Below, one piece after another: positions 36,458 through 44,954 of a DNA stretch of 45,175 bases. The position numbers and the translations under genes are program-made. How positions within the stretch are numbered: position 1 is the first letter of the stretch; each line of letters starts with the position of its first letter. Source of the DNA: Betaproteobacteria bacterium (GTDB lineage Bacteria; Pseudomonadota; Gammaproteobacteria; Burkholderiales; SG8-39); the NCBI GenBank assembly GCA_005883675.1, contig VBCM01000092.1, positions 1-45,175 of the forward strand, given 5' to 3'. The notes below the pieces were generated by a model, which saw nothing but the letters and a program-made list of their open reading frames with translations, was not told where the DNA came from and ran no database searches.

Positions 36458-37414
36458 TTACTGCGGCTGCAGCTTCGCCTCTTGCGCGATCTTTCCGAAG
36501 ATCGCCATCCAGTGTTCATAGCGCTGGCGCAGCTCCTGCGGCGTGCTCGACATCGCCACCGAGCCTGCCTTGGCGAAGCGCTCCCGCATATCCGGACTCT
36601 CCACCGCACGCACGATGCCGCGGTTCAGCACCTGCACGACGTTGGCGCTCATACCGGCCGGGCCCATGATGCTGCGCCACGCGGGCATGTCGTAGCCGGG
36701 CAAGCCTGCTTCCGCGATGGCCGGCACGTCGGGCAGCAACGCGGAGCGCGCCTGCGACGTGACGCCGAGCACGCGCGCCTTGTCCTTGCCCCCGAGGGCG
36801 CTCACCACCGGCGCGACGAAGTAGTCGACCCGGCCGGCGATGATGTCGAGCATCGCGTCGGCCGGCCCCTTGTACTGCACTTCCACCGCCTGGATGCCGG
36901 CCATGCTGTTGAAGAGCACTACGCCCCAATACGGGATCTGGCCGGCGCCGAGCGTGGCGTAGCTCAGCTTGCCGGGATTCGCCCGACCGTAGGTGACTAG
37001 CTCCTGCACCGTCTTCGCCGGCAATGCCGGATTCGCAATCAGCGCGAAGGGGGAGGTCTCGAGCAGCGACACCGGTGTGAAGTCGCGCAGGAGGTCGTAG
37101 CCCATGTTGGCGTTGACATACTTCGCGCCGGCCATCGAGCCGCCGGCGAGCAGCAGCGTGTAGCCGTCGGGCGGTGACTTCGCCACGTAAGTCTGGCCGA
37201 TCATGCCGCCGGCGCCGGGCTTGTTCTCGACGAAAAACTGCTGGCTGATGATCTCCGTCAGCTTTGCCGCCAGCGTGCGCGCGGCAAAATCGTCGCCGCC
37301 GCCCGGTCCCACGGCCACGATGATGCGCACCGGCTTCGCCGGATACGGCTGCGGCAATGCCGTCCCGACGACGAGCAGCGCGCAGAGAAAAACAGGGACA
37401 GTCCCTATTTTCAC
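36458..37414 (-). CDS. Bug/TctC-family solute-binding protein with repeat-derived N-terminus
   Basis: A 318-residue periplasmic binding protein: YPAKPVRIIVAVGPGGGDDFAARTLA, NKPGAGGMIGQTYVAKSPPDGYTLL, and later KARVLGVTSQARSALLPDVPAIAEAGLPGYDM. The GTG start at 37414 overlaps the stop of the deacylase gene (GTGA). Codons 2-9 (KIGTVPVF) are made by a palindromic element; with the following LCALLVVGTALPQ they form the signal peptide. Longer upstream frames lie antisense or inside the deacylase gene and are rejected. Confidence 0.9.
   Translation of the reverse strand: MKIGTVPVFLCALLVVGTALPQPYPAKPVRIIVAVGPGGGDDFAARTLAAKLTEIISQQFFVENKPGAGGMIGQTYVAKSPPDGYTLLLAGGSMAGAKYVNANMGYDLLRDFTPVSLLETSPFALIANPALPAKTVQELVTYGRANPGKLSYATLGAGQIPYWGVVLFNSMAGIQAVEVQYKGPADAMLDIIAGRVDYFVAPVVSALGGKDKARVLGVTSQARSALLPDVPAIAEAGLPGYDMPAWRSIMGPAGMSANVVQVLNRGIVRAVESPDMRERFAKAGSVAMSSTPQELRQRYEHWMAIFGKIAQEAKLQPQ
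37389..37410. repeat. Short palindromic element agggac-a-gtccct forming the start of a Bug gene
   Basis: The plus strand reads aaacagggacagtccctatt: arms agggac (37394-37399) and gtccct (37401-37406) within A/T flanks. Similar gggac-N-gtccc repeats with A/T flanks are, as I recall, common dispersed intergenic repeats in proteobacteria. Only one copy was seen in this window. Confidence 0.5.
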
Positions 37415-39034
37415 GAGCGCAGCACTTGCCCCGCGGCGGCGCCGGTCAGGGCGCCGCGCTCCCAGGTGACGGCGCCGTTCACGATGGTGTACTCGATGCC
37501 GCGCGAGCGCATCACCATGCGCTTCGCGCCGCCCGGCAGGTCGTAGAGCCGCTCCGGCCGGCCGCCCGAGGCGACCGTTCGCGCATCGAAGATGGCGACA
37601 TCCGCCGCCATGCCGGGCGCAAGGCGCCCGCGATCGCGGATGCCGAAGAAATCCGCCGGGTCTGACGTCATGCGCCGCACCGCTTCCTCGAGCGTGAGTG
37701 CGCCGCGCTCGCGCACCCAGGTGCCGAGCACGTAGGTCGGGTAGCCCGAGTCGCACAGCATATCGAGATGCGCGCCGCCGTCCCCGAGGCCGAGCAGCAT
37801 GTCGCGGTTGCGCAGGATCTCGGTCATCCGATCGACGCGCGTGTTGAACGACTGCAGCGTGAACTCATTCTCCAGGTCATCGGCGAGCGTCACGTCGAGG
37901 AACGCATCCACGCCATCCACGCCGCGCTCGGTGGCGATGTCGGCCACCGTGGATGCGCTCCCAATTGCCGAACGACGCCGGGCGCTTCAGATCCTCGCGG
38001 AAGGCGGCGCGGAACGCCGGATCGCGATACACCCCCGCCTGCGCGCCCTTCGACTTGTCGACGAACACGCGCTTCCACGAGGGAAACGCGGCGACGGAGA
38101 AGGGATTGCGCATGTTGATCTCGCGCGTGAGCGGCAGCGGCGAGGTCTGCGGCCGCGCGCCTTTCGCGATCAGCGGCCGTGCCTTGGCGAGTGTCTCGCG
38201 CACCGCTTCGGGCAGGTCGTCGCGGTCGAACATGGCGATGAAGGTGATCGGCCGCTTGCTTTCGTCGAGCATGAACTCGAGCAGCTCAAGCTCCGGCGCG
38301 TCGAGCACCGCGATCTGGCGCGTCATCGCGAACTCGATCGCGCCCTTGCGCCGCTCGCGCAGCACGTTGCAATACGCCTTGAGCTCTTCGCGGCTGGCGT
38401 TGCGGCAGCCGAGCGGTCGGCCCTGATAGCCGAGGTGCTGGTTGAGCAGCGTGCTGGAAAAGCCGAAGGCGCCGGCGTCCATCGCAACGGCGAGCAGTCT
38501 TGCGATGTCCGCGATCTCGGCGCCGGTCGCGGCGCGTTCGAGCGACGCTTCGCCCATCACGTAGTGCCGCAGCGGCGTTAACGGCGCGAGGAATGCGAGG
38601 TTGAGCGCCGGTTTGCGCCGCGCGGCCGCATCCATGTACTGCGGGAAGGTTTCCCAATCCCAGGTGATGCCGGCGTTCAATACTTCGAACGGGATCGCTT
38701 CCACGTTCACGAGGTCGCGCATCGCGATCTCGCGCGCGGCGGGACGGCACGGCGCGATGCCGACGCCGCAATTGCCCATCACCACCGAGGTGACGCCGTG
38801 CCAGGACGAGGGCGTGAGCGCGCCGTCCCAGCAGATCTGCGCGTCGTAGTGCGTGTGCGGATCGATGAAGCCGGGTGCGACGACCAGATCGCTCGCATCG
38901 ATGGTGCGCTTTGCGCTCTCGCTCACCTTACCGACGGCCGCGATGCGCCCGCCGGCGATGCCGACATCGGCACGCCGCGTCGGCGCGCCCGTGCCATCGA
39001 CGAGCGCGCCGTTCTTGAGCAGGAGGTCGAGCAC
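37411..39034 (-). pseudogene. N-acyl-D-amino-acid deacylase / amidohydrolase, broken by a small deletion with frame change
   Basis: The N-terminal part (ATG 39034 to about 37952) is a normal amidohydrolase: APGFIDPHTHYDAQICWDG (metal HxH), VMGNCGVGIAPC with the bridging-type Cys, and so on to FGNWERI. The frame then becomes nonsense. From about 37947 another frame continues VADIATERGVDGVDAFLD, LLGLGDGGAHLDMLCD and the C-terminal beta-sandwich part to 37411. About 15 residues between WERI and VADIA, as I recall the family, are missing. It would release amino acids from N-acyl-D-amino acids or act on a related cyclic substrate. It is probably cotranscribed with the haloperoxidase and the Bug gene. 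Confidence 0.8.
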
Positions 39035-39055
39035 GACCTCCGGATTATCGTGATT

Positions 39056-40270
39056 TCAGAGCGGCCGCAGGTACTCTTTAACCGCCTGCTCGCCGATCCT
39101 GCGACCCATGTCGGCGCCGACAACGGTGGAGAAGCGGTAGTGGATGCCGGCCCAGATGCGCGCGTTTGACGGCTCCTGGATGTAGTCGTCGATGCGCGTC
39201 CACTTGTGCACCACGCCGGGCGCCGTGGGCGTGCTCAGGCTGAACTCGGGCACGGTGCCCGTGCCGAAGAACGCCTGCAGCACCGTGCCGGCGCTCGCCG
39301 AGACGATGCAGTGGGCGCACGGATACTCCGGATGCATCGGCGTCGGGCCGATCGCGTCCCAGGCCGCGTCGCGCTCGGTCTGCCCGTTGCCGTCGCGGTC
39401 GCCGTTGCGGATCGCCGTCACCGGCCGCCAGAACTCGTAGTGATACTTGGCGTCGAACACCGCGATCATCGCGTCCGCCGTCGCCATGGCGAGCAGTGCG
39501 TAGAGCCGCGCGTTCTCATGCACGGAGAGGCCCTTCGCCGTCGAGAGCTGCGTCGCGAGCGGGAAGAAAGTCGCGGGCCCCGTATAGAGCCACAGGCGCG
39601 CCGTCTCCGACTGCTCGGGCGTGCGCACCTTGCTGTCTTTGCCGTATTGCTTGACCTCGTTGTAGTTCGCCGCCCATTCCTGGCTCTTGAGATCGAGCGG
39701 CGGGCCGGGCCGGAACTGCGCGCCGCTTTTCAGCGTGAACGGCGTGACGCGGCCCCAGTGCGGCACGGCGACCGGCGCTGTCGCCACGTAGATTCCCGGC
39801 GCGGCGCGCGGCCGATAGCTGTCGGGCGTGGATGCGCCGTCGTTCGTGCGCATCTCGACCACGAGCGCCGCGACCTTCTCGCCGAACGCGGCTCCCGCTT
39901 CGAGCGCGGCCGGCCCGCCCGGCTGGTCGGCGAGCTTCGCGAGATAGGGCTTGAGCTCCGCGTCGAGCTTCGGCGCCGCGTCCGGATGCAGGCGCGCGAG
40001 CACGCGGGCCGCGGCCACGGCGGCCGCGGCGTCCTTCGACGCGCCCGGAGGCGCCTCGAGCTTGTGGCGATACGGCTGGTAGCGCGGCTCGAGCGCATTG
40101 ATGCTCTCGTACATCGCGATGTGCATCATCGCCAGCTCACGGTAGGGCGGTGCGCCCAGGCCATACGAGGTGACGATCGGAATCGCGATGCGGTTCCAGT
40201 CGGTGACGACGTCGGCGCGCGCGGCGAGCGCGGCAAGTGTCAGTGCGGTGAAAACTGTGATGCGGCGCAT
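39056..40270 (-). CDS. Exported vanadium-dependent haloperoxidase-like phosphoesterase (PAP2 fold)
   Basis: A 404-residue protein with signal peptide MRRITVFTALTLAALAARA. Vanadate/phosphate-binding residues fit by spacing: K275 and R282 (KYHYEFWRPV, gap of 7 as in the chloroperoxidase K353/R360), then HPEYPCAHC with C318-A319-H320 in place of Ser-Gly-His, then R371 and H377 (gap of 6 as in R490/H496). It could be a haloperoxidase or an acid phosphatase. GGGGAGG precedes ATG 40270. It probably heads the operon with the deacylase and the Bug gene. Confidence 0.88.
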   Translation of the reverse strand: MRRITVFTALTLAALAARADVVTDWNRIAIPIVTSYGLGAPPYRELAMMHIAMYESINALEPRYQPYRHKLEAPPGASKDAAAAVAAARVLARLHPDAAPKLDAELKPYLAKLADQPGGPAALEAGAAFGEKVAALVVEMRTNDGASTPDSYRPRAAPGIYVATAPVAVPHWGRVTPFTLKSGAQFRPGPPLDLKSQEWAANYNEVKQYGKDSKVRTPEQSETARLWLYTGPATFFPLATQLSTAKGLSVHENARLYALLAMATADAMIAVFDAKYHYEFWRPVTAIRNGDRDGNGQTERDAAWDAIGPTPMHPEYPCAHCIVSASAGTVLQAFFGTGTVPEFSLSTPTAPGVVHKWTRIDDYIQEPSNARIWAGIHYRFSTVVGADMGRRIGEQAVKEYLRPL

Positions 40271-40370
40271 GGAGGCCTCCCCTTTGGTTGCCACGGCGGC
40301 ACAGGCGTGCCGAGAAAGGCGGGCCCGCGGACCCGAAGCAAAGCGCGGTGCTTTCTTGGAAACTGCTGTC

Positions 40371-40387
40371 GAGCTTAGCGTAAGCTC
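40371..40387. promoter_or_regulatory. Operator-like palindrome upstream of the thiolase gene
   Basis: GAGCTTA-GCG-TAAGCTC is a perfect 7-bp inverted repeat with a 3-bp centre, 23 nt before ATG 40411. Its size and place suit a TetR-type repressor site, possibly for fatty-acid catabolism control. No regulator gene is near, so this is tentative. Confidence 0.3.
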
Positions 40388-40410
40388 GCCCCCGAGGAAA
40401 GGATAACCCC

Positions 40411-41593
40411 ATGCGAGTGGCGATCCTCGGCGGCGCGCGCATCCCGTTCGCGCGCGCGAACGGCGCGTACGGTGATGCGAGCAACCAGGACATGCTCACC
40501 GCGGCGCTCAAGGCGCTGGTCGACCGTTACGCGCTGAAAGGCGAGCGGCTGGGGGAGGTCGCCGCGGGCGCGGTGATCAAGCACTCGCGCGACTGGAACC
40601 TGGCGCGGGAAAGCACGCTCGGCTCGGGCCTGCATCCCGAGACGCCCGCGTATGACCTGCAGCGCGCCTGCGGCACGAGCCTGTCGGCGGTGGCGCAGCT
40701 CGCGAACCGCATCGAGCGCGGCGAGATCGATTGCGCGATCGCGGGCGGCGCCGACAGCGCGAGCGACATTCCGCTCGCCTACAGCCGCAACCTGCAGCGC
40801 CTGATGCTTGCCATGGCGCGCGGCGGCTGGACGGACAAGCTGCGCACGATCGGCGATCTGCGTCCGTGGGATATCGCGCCCGCGCGCCCCGGCATCGCCG
40901 AGCCGCGCACCGGACTCTCGATGGGCCAGCACTGCGAAGAGATGGCGAAGGAGTGGCAGATCTCGCGCAAGGAGCAGGACGAGCTCGCGCTCGCGAGCCA
41001 CAAGAATGCCGGCGCCGCGTGGCTCTCCGGGTTCTTTTCCGACTGGGTGGTCGAGTTCCATGGCTTGAAGCGCGACAACAACGTACGCGCCGACACCTCG
41101 CTCGATAAGCTCACGTCACTGCGCACGGCATTCGATCCGTCCCCCGCCGGCACGCTCACCGCGGGCAACAGCTCGCCGCTCACGGATGGTGCCGCATGCG
41201 TTTTGCTCGCTTCCGAAAGCTGGGCGAAGAACCGCGGGTTCGAGCCGCTTGCGTACTTCACCCACGCCGAAACCGCGGCGGCTCGAGCTCCAGGACTTCG
41301 ACCTCTACGAGATCCACGAAGCTTTCGCCGCCCAAGTCCTCTGCACGCTCAAGGCCTGGGAGTCGGAGAGCTACTGCCGCAATCGCCTCGGCCGTGCGGC
41401 GCTCGGATCGATCGACCGCGCCAAGCTCAATCCCAAGGGATCGAGCGTCGCCCTCGGCCACCCGTTCGCCGCCACCGGCGCGCGCATCGTCATGACCGCG
41501 GCGAAGCAGCTCGCCGCGCGCGGCTCAGGACGCGTGCTGCTCTCCATCTGCGCCGCCGGCGGCATGGGCGTCACCGCGATCATCGAGCGCTGA
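40411..41593 (+). pseudogene. Thiolase (acetyl-CoA acyltransferase, FadI-like), broken by internal deletion with frame change
   Basis: The N-terminal frame reads a good thiolase from ATG 40411: GGARIPFARANG, the acyl-accepting C87 in QRACGTSLSA, GGADSASDIP, TAGNSSPLTDGAA, ending at LAYFTHAETAA near 41280. A second frame continues LELQDFDLYEIHEAFAAQ, then the C-terminal catalytic NPKGSSVALGHPFAATGAR and CAAGGMG, ending at TGA 41593. About 30 residues (the usual loop with ..APAYAVPRML..) are missing. As it stands the protein would lack the His and Cys of the second catalytic half. The substrate would be a 3-ketoacyl-CoA in beta-oxidation. Confidence 0.85.
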
Positions 41594-41615
41594 ATTCCGT
41601 ACTAAGTACGGAATC
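41592..41615. repeat. Stop-adjacent palindrome gaattccgtac-taa-gtacggaatc
   Basis: Nearly perfect palindrome: attccgtac (41594-41602) pairs with gtacggaat (41606-41614) around TAA. It begins in the TGA stop of the thiolase frame. It is related to the element at 33784 and shares GAATTCCG with the one at 15536. It probably works as terminator between the convergent thiolase and lipoprotein genes. Confidence 0.6.
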
Positions 41616-41629
41616 TTTGCTTCTCCGAT

Positions 41630-42055
41630 TTATTGGTTGAACGGCGCGCCGAGCCGCTCGCACTGCTCGCGCGCATAGCGCGCGCCGATGATGTTGAAGT
41701 CGTCGGGGCCGCCGTTGACGGCGACGATCTTCTCGTTGCGCAGCACGAAGCTCATCGGATAGAAGCCGTCGTAGGCGCCCTGCTTGTTCTTGTCGTTCAC
41801 CCACACGCACACGCCCCAGCCGTACTGCTCGCCGCGCACCGGCGTGCCGCGCTGGTAGAGCTGCTTCGGCTCGGTGCGGAACTCGACGACGGCGTCCTTG
41901 GGATCGGTGAGCCGCAGGCTGAGATAGCTCTTGATCTCGTCCTGGTAGTGCACCGGCGAGGGGCCGTAGTCGGCGGTCTGCATCTCCTCCTTGGTCACCG
42001 TCGTGTCGCACGCGGCGAGGCCAAGCGCAAGCGCGACGGGCAGCCAGCGTTTCAT
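41630..42055 (-). CDS. Small lipoprotein of unknown function
   Basis: A 141-residue lipoprotein: signal MKRWLPVALALGLAACD with lipobox Cys, then KEEMQTADYGPSPVHYQDEIKSYLSLRLTDPKDAVVEF. The rest (YGWGVCVWVNDKNKQGAYDGFYPMSFVLRNEKIV) suggests a small beta-rich domain. I do not recognise a named family. GGAGG upstream supports ATG 42055. It lies directly after the hydrolase remnant. Confidence 0.75.
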   Translation of the reverse strand: MKRWLPVALALGLAACDTTVTKEEMQTADYGPSPVHYQDEIKSYLSLRLTDPKDAVVEFRTEPKQLYQRGTPVRGEQYGWGVCVWVNDKNKQGAYDGFYPMSFVLRNEKIVAVNGGPDDFNIIGARYAREQCERLGAPFNQ

Positions 42056-42065
42056 CGTGATCCTC

Positions 42066-42299
42066 CTATGCGTATTTGAGTAGCAGTCCGGCGGTCTCGG
42101 CCGGTAGCGAGACGTGAGGATAGTGGTGCGTCGGGAGCTCGTGGTAGCGCCATGCCGGGTCGTTTCGCGTGCGCTCGGCAAAGGGCGCGAACGTGCTCGG
42201 AGTATAGCCCTTGCAGGCGATGTACACCCGCGCGCCGCGATAGCGGCCTTCGAGAGCGAGCGGCTGGGTGAAGGTCTTCAGCGGCTGCGGATCACGCCA
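42066..42299 (-). pseudogene. Alpha/beta hydrolase, C-terminal remnant
   Basis: Reading the minus strand, an open frame of about 77 codons without a start ends at TAG 42066. It contains RDPQPLKTFTQPLAL, ARVYIACKGYTPSTFAPFAERTRNDPAWRYHELPTHHYP and AETAGLLLKYA. This matches the C-terminal third of a small alpha/beta hydrolase; the catalytic His would be in THHYPHVSLP. The nucleophile and Asp parts are absent. It joins the 3' end of the small gene upstream at about 42295. Confidence 0.7.
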
Positions 42300-42456
42300 C
42301 GGCGAGCGCCTTCGGGTCGGGCTTTCTCTGGTCGGAGCCGGCGAGCGTGCCGTAGACGCGCGCGGCGAGGCTCACGAAGATGCGCTCGGCGAGCTCGACG
42401 TACGAATCCTTCGCCGGCGCGGCGGGCGCTTTGGCGGAGGCGTCGGGGGCGCTCAT
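42292..42456 (-). CDS. Small protein, probably truncated at the C-terminus
   Basis: A 54-residue frame: a Pro/Ala-rich start, then DSYVELAERIFVSLAARVY and SDQRKPDPKALAVA. I recall similar small unnamed proteobacterial proteins that continue after KPDPKALA for about 10-20 more residues. Here the frame runs into the hydrolase remnant and stops, so the last part has probably been removed with the front of the next gene. It is 15 nt downstream of the antiporter gene. Confidence 0.5.
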   Translation of the reverse strand: MSAPDASAKAPAAPAKDSYVELAERIFVSLAARVYGTLAGSDQRKPDPKALAVA

Positions 42457-42471
42457 GGCGCGAGTCTACTC

Positions 42472-44259
42472 CTAAGCTCTGCTTTTAACTGCGGCTTCGT
42501 CCTCGGCGAGCGAGCGCGCGAGCTGATCGCGCAGCTCGTTCGATACGGTGACGTGCGCATCGGGCTCGTCCTTGTGCACGGCGTAGAGCTTCGCCTGCAC
42601 CACGTGGTCGTGCTCGGCGAAGGCCTGCGCCGCGCGGCTCGCGCGCGCCGAGTCTTGCGTGACCACCGACAGCGCCGTCTCGCCGAGCTTGATGGCGGCG
42701 AGCCAGGTCTCGCGCTCGAGCATCTCCACGCCGAGGTCCCGCAGCTCGAACATGTGGCGCATGTCGTAGGCCCGGGCGATGAGCTGCAGGCGCGGGAAGT
42801 GCGTGCGGGCGATGCGCGCGAGCTGCGTGACGGCGTCGCGATCGTCGAGCGCGATGACGAGGAGGTTCGCGCTCGCCGCGCCGGCCGCGTGCAGCAGATC
42901 GAGCCGCGTGGCGTCGCCGTAGAACACCCGGAAGCCGAACTGGCGCGACTGCTCGACGTGATCCGGATTGTCGTCGAGCACGGTGGGCTGGTAGCCGCTC
43001 GCGTTCAAGAGCCGCGCCACGACCTGGCCGACGCGGCCCAGGCCCGCGACGATGACCTTGCTCGGCTGTGGCAGGTCCGGCTCGCGCGCCGGCGCCAGCG
43101 CGAAGCGCGGCGCGATGAAGCGGTCGTGCGCGAGGAGGAAAAACGGCGTCGCGATCATCGACAGCGCCACCGCGAGCGTGATCGCCTGCGCGGTCGCTTC
43201 GGGCAGCGCGCCGTTCGCCCCGCTCAAGCCCAGGATCACGAACGCGAACTCGCCGCCTTGCGCGAGCAGCAGGATGAAGAGCGACCGCTCGGCGAGCGGC
43301 AGGCGTACGAAATGCGCGATGAGGAAGAGCACCGCGCCCTTCAGCGCAAAGAGGCCGGCGATCAAGCCGATGACGATCCATGGATGGCCGAGCAGCACGG
43401 TGAAGTCGACGCTCATGCCGACCGAGATGAAGAAGAGGCCGAGCAGCACGCCCTTGAAGGGCTCGATCGCCGCCTGGATCTCGTGGCGGTATTCCGATTC
43501 GGCGAGGAGCAGGCCGGCGAGGAACGCGCCGAGCGCCATCGACAGTCCCGCCGTTTCGAATACCAGCGCGATGCCTAAGACGAGGAGCAGGGCGAAGGCG
43601 GTAAAAATTTCACGCAGCCGCGTGCGCGCGATATGGCGGAACACCGGCCGCGCCAGGAAGTGACCGAGGACGAGCGTCCCGACGATCGCCGCTACGGCGA
43701 AGCCGAGCCCCTGCCAGGTGAACCCCGACCAGCCGCCGGCCGTGCCGAGGAGCGGCAGCACGGCGAGCATCGGGATCACCGCGAGGTCTTGGAAGAGCAG
43801 GATGGCGAAGCCCGCCTGGCCGCCCTGCGTGGCGAGCGCGCCACGCTCGGTGAGCGGCTGGAGCGCGAGCGCGGTGGAGGAGAGCGACAACGCCATGCCG
43901 GCGACGAGCGCGACGCGGATGTCGTAGCCGCCGGCGAGCGCCGCGGCGCCGATGACGCCGATCGAGCCAAGCACCTGGCAGAGTCCCAGGCCGAGGAGGC
44001 GCGTGCGCATGTGCCAGAGCCGCTGCGGCTCGAGCTCGAGACCGATGAGGAAGAGCAGGAACACGACGCCGAGCTCGGCGAAGGCGCTGATCGCCTCGGG
44101 CTGTCCGACGAGCTTGAAGCCCCACGGCCCGATGGCGATGCCGGCGAGGAGGTAGCCCGCGACCGAGCCGAGGCCCAGGCGGTGGGCGGCCATCACCGCG
44201 AACACCGCGGCTGCGAAATAGATCGCAGCCTGCCCGAGAAAGATATGGCCGTGCTCCAT
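42472..44259 (-). CDS. CPA2-family potassium/proton antiporter with RCK domain (KefB-like)
   Basis: A 595-residue membrane protein. Residues 1-385 hold about 12-13 helices, including YLLAGIAIGPWGFKLVG, FLLFLIGLELEP and GAFLAGLLLAESEYRHEIQ. The RCK/TrkA-N domain (about 400-520) starts VIVAGLGRVGQVVARLL and continues VFYGDATRLDLLHAAGA. The family moves K+ (or Na+) against H+ and is gated by nucleotides or glutathione adducts. The C-terminal part is shorter than in E. coli KefB/KefC. A TATAGT at 44268-44273 belongs to the opposite strand. Confidence 0.92.
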   Translation of the reverse strand: MEHGHIFLGQAAIYFAAAVFAVMAAHRLGLGSVAGYLLAGIAIGPWGFKLVGQPEAISAFAELGVVFLLFLIGLELEPQRLWHMRTRLLGLGLCQVLGSIGVIGAAALAGGYDIRVALVAGMALSLSSTALALQPLTERGALATQGGQAGFAILLFQDLAVIPMLAVLPLLGTAGGWSGFTWQGLGFAVAAIVGTLVLGHFLARPVFRHIARTRLREIFTAFALLLVLGIALVFETAGLSMALGAFLAGLLLAESEYRHEIQAAIEPFKGVLLGLFFISVGMSVDFTVLLGHPWIVIGLIAGLFALKGAVLFLIAHFVRLPLAERSLFILLLAQGGEFAFVILGLSGANGALPEATAQAITLAVALSMIATPFFLLAHDRFIAPRFALAPAREPDLPQPSKVIVAGLGRVGQVVARLLNASGYQPTVLDDNPDHVEQSRQFGFRVFYGDATRLDLLHAAGAASANLLVIALDDRDAVTQLARIARTHFPRLQLIARAYDMRHMFELRDLGVEMLERETWLAAIKLGETALSVVTQDSARASRAAQAFAEHDHVVQAKLYAVHKDEPDAHVTVSNELRDQLARSLAEDEAAVKSRA

Positions 44260-44291
44260 ACAGCCAGTATAGTTGGACGCGGGAGGGAGTC

Positions 44292-44585
44292 ATGAGCAGT
44301 ATCGAAGCGCGGGTACTCGCGCGCATGGAGGCTGTGTTCGCGCGCTGCCCGGAACTATTTCGCTTCAGCGTGCGCGACCGCAGCGGCTTGCCCGATCACA
44401 TCGATCCGACCACGCTCGAGGGCGAGCTCTTCATCTTCGAGATCGCGCTTGCGCCGCGCCTGGGCAAGGCGCAGTACGACGAGGTCTACGGGGCGATCGC
44501 CGCGGCGATCAGCGCCGCGGTGTCGTCCTGGCCCGAGGCGAAGGAATTGCTGCCCGGCAAGACCTTCGTGCGCTACCTGCACTGA
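44292..44585 (+). CDS. Unknown small protein, first of two tandem paralogues
   Basis: A 97-residue acidic protein with no recognised family: EAVFARCPELFRFSVRDRSGLPDHID, then LEGELFIFEIALAP and YDEVYGAIAAAISAAV, ending GKTFVRYLH. No signal peptide or membrane helix. GGGAGGGA before ATG 44292 is a good ribosome site, and TATAGT (44268-44273) is a -10 candidate. It shares its overall plan and its ending with the next gene. Confidence 0.7.
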   Translation: MSSIEARVLARMEAVFARCPELFRFSVRDRSGLPDHIDPTTLEGELFIFEIALAPRLGKAQYDEVYGAIAAAISAAVSSWPEAKELLPGKTFVRYLH

Positions 44586-44622
44586 CCCCCGGGGTGGGCA
44601 CGGCCCTTGCGGGCAGCCGGGC

Positions 44623-44952
44623 ATGAAGCCCGTCCAGCTTGCCAACCTGAACGCCGAGCTCCCTGCGCTGGAGGACGACCTCGCGGCGCGCCTGGATGTG
44701 ATCTTCGAGCGCTGCCCGCAGCTCCACGGTTTCACGGTGCAGGATTCCTCGGCGCTGCCGGAGGAGTTGCGCTCGCTCGCGCTCGAGAAGGAGCTCGTGG
44801 TGACCGACATCGGCGTCTACCCCTTCATCAACGCCGAGCAGTGCGAGGCGATCTACAACGAGATCGCGGTGGCCCTCCTCGACTTCATGTTCGAGCGCCC
44901 GAGCGCGACGGAAGTGCTGCGCGGGCGCACCTTCGTCCGCACGCTGCACTGA
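44623..44952 (+). CDS. Unknown small protein, second of two tandem paralogues
   Basis: A 109-residue protein aligned with the previous one: IFERCPQLHGFTVQDSSALPEEL, then LEKELVVTDIGVYPF and CEAIYNEIAVALLDFM, ending GRTFVRTLH. The shared pattern RCP-L-F-V-D-S-LP, an (E)IY or VY helix and TFVR-LH indicates duplication. The function is unknown. An ATG at 44623 follows GCAGCCGGGC without a clear Shine-Dalgarno. A palindrome follows the stop. Confidence 0.7.
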   Translation: MKPVQLANLNAELPALEDDLAARLDVIFERCPQLHGFTVQDSSALPEELRSLALEKELVVTDIGVYPFINAEQCEAIYNEIAVALLDFMFERPSATEVLRGRTFVRTLH

Positions 44953-44954
44953 CC

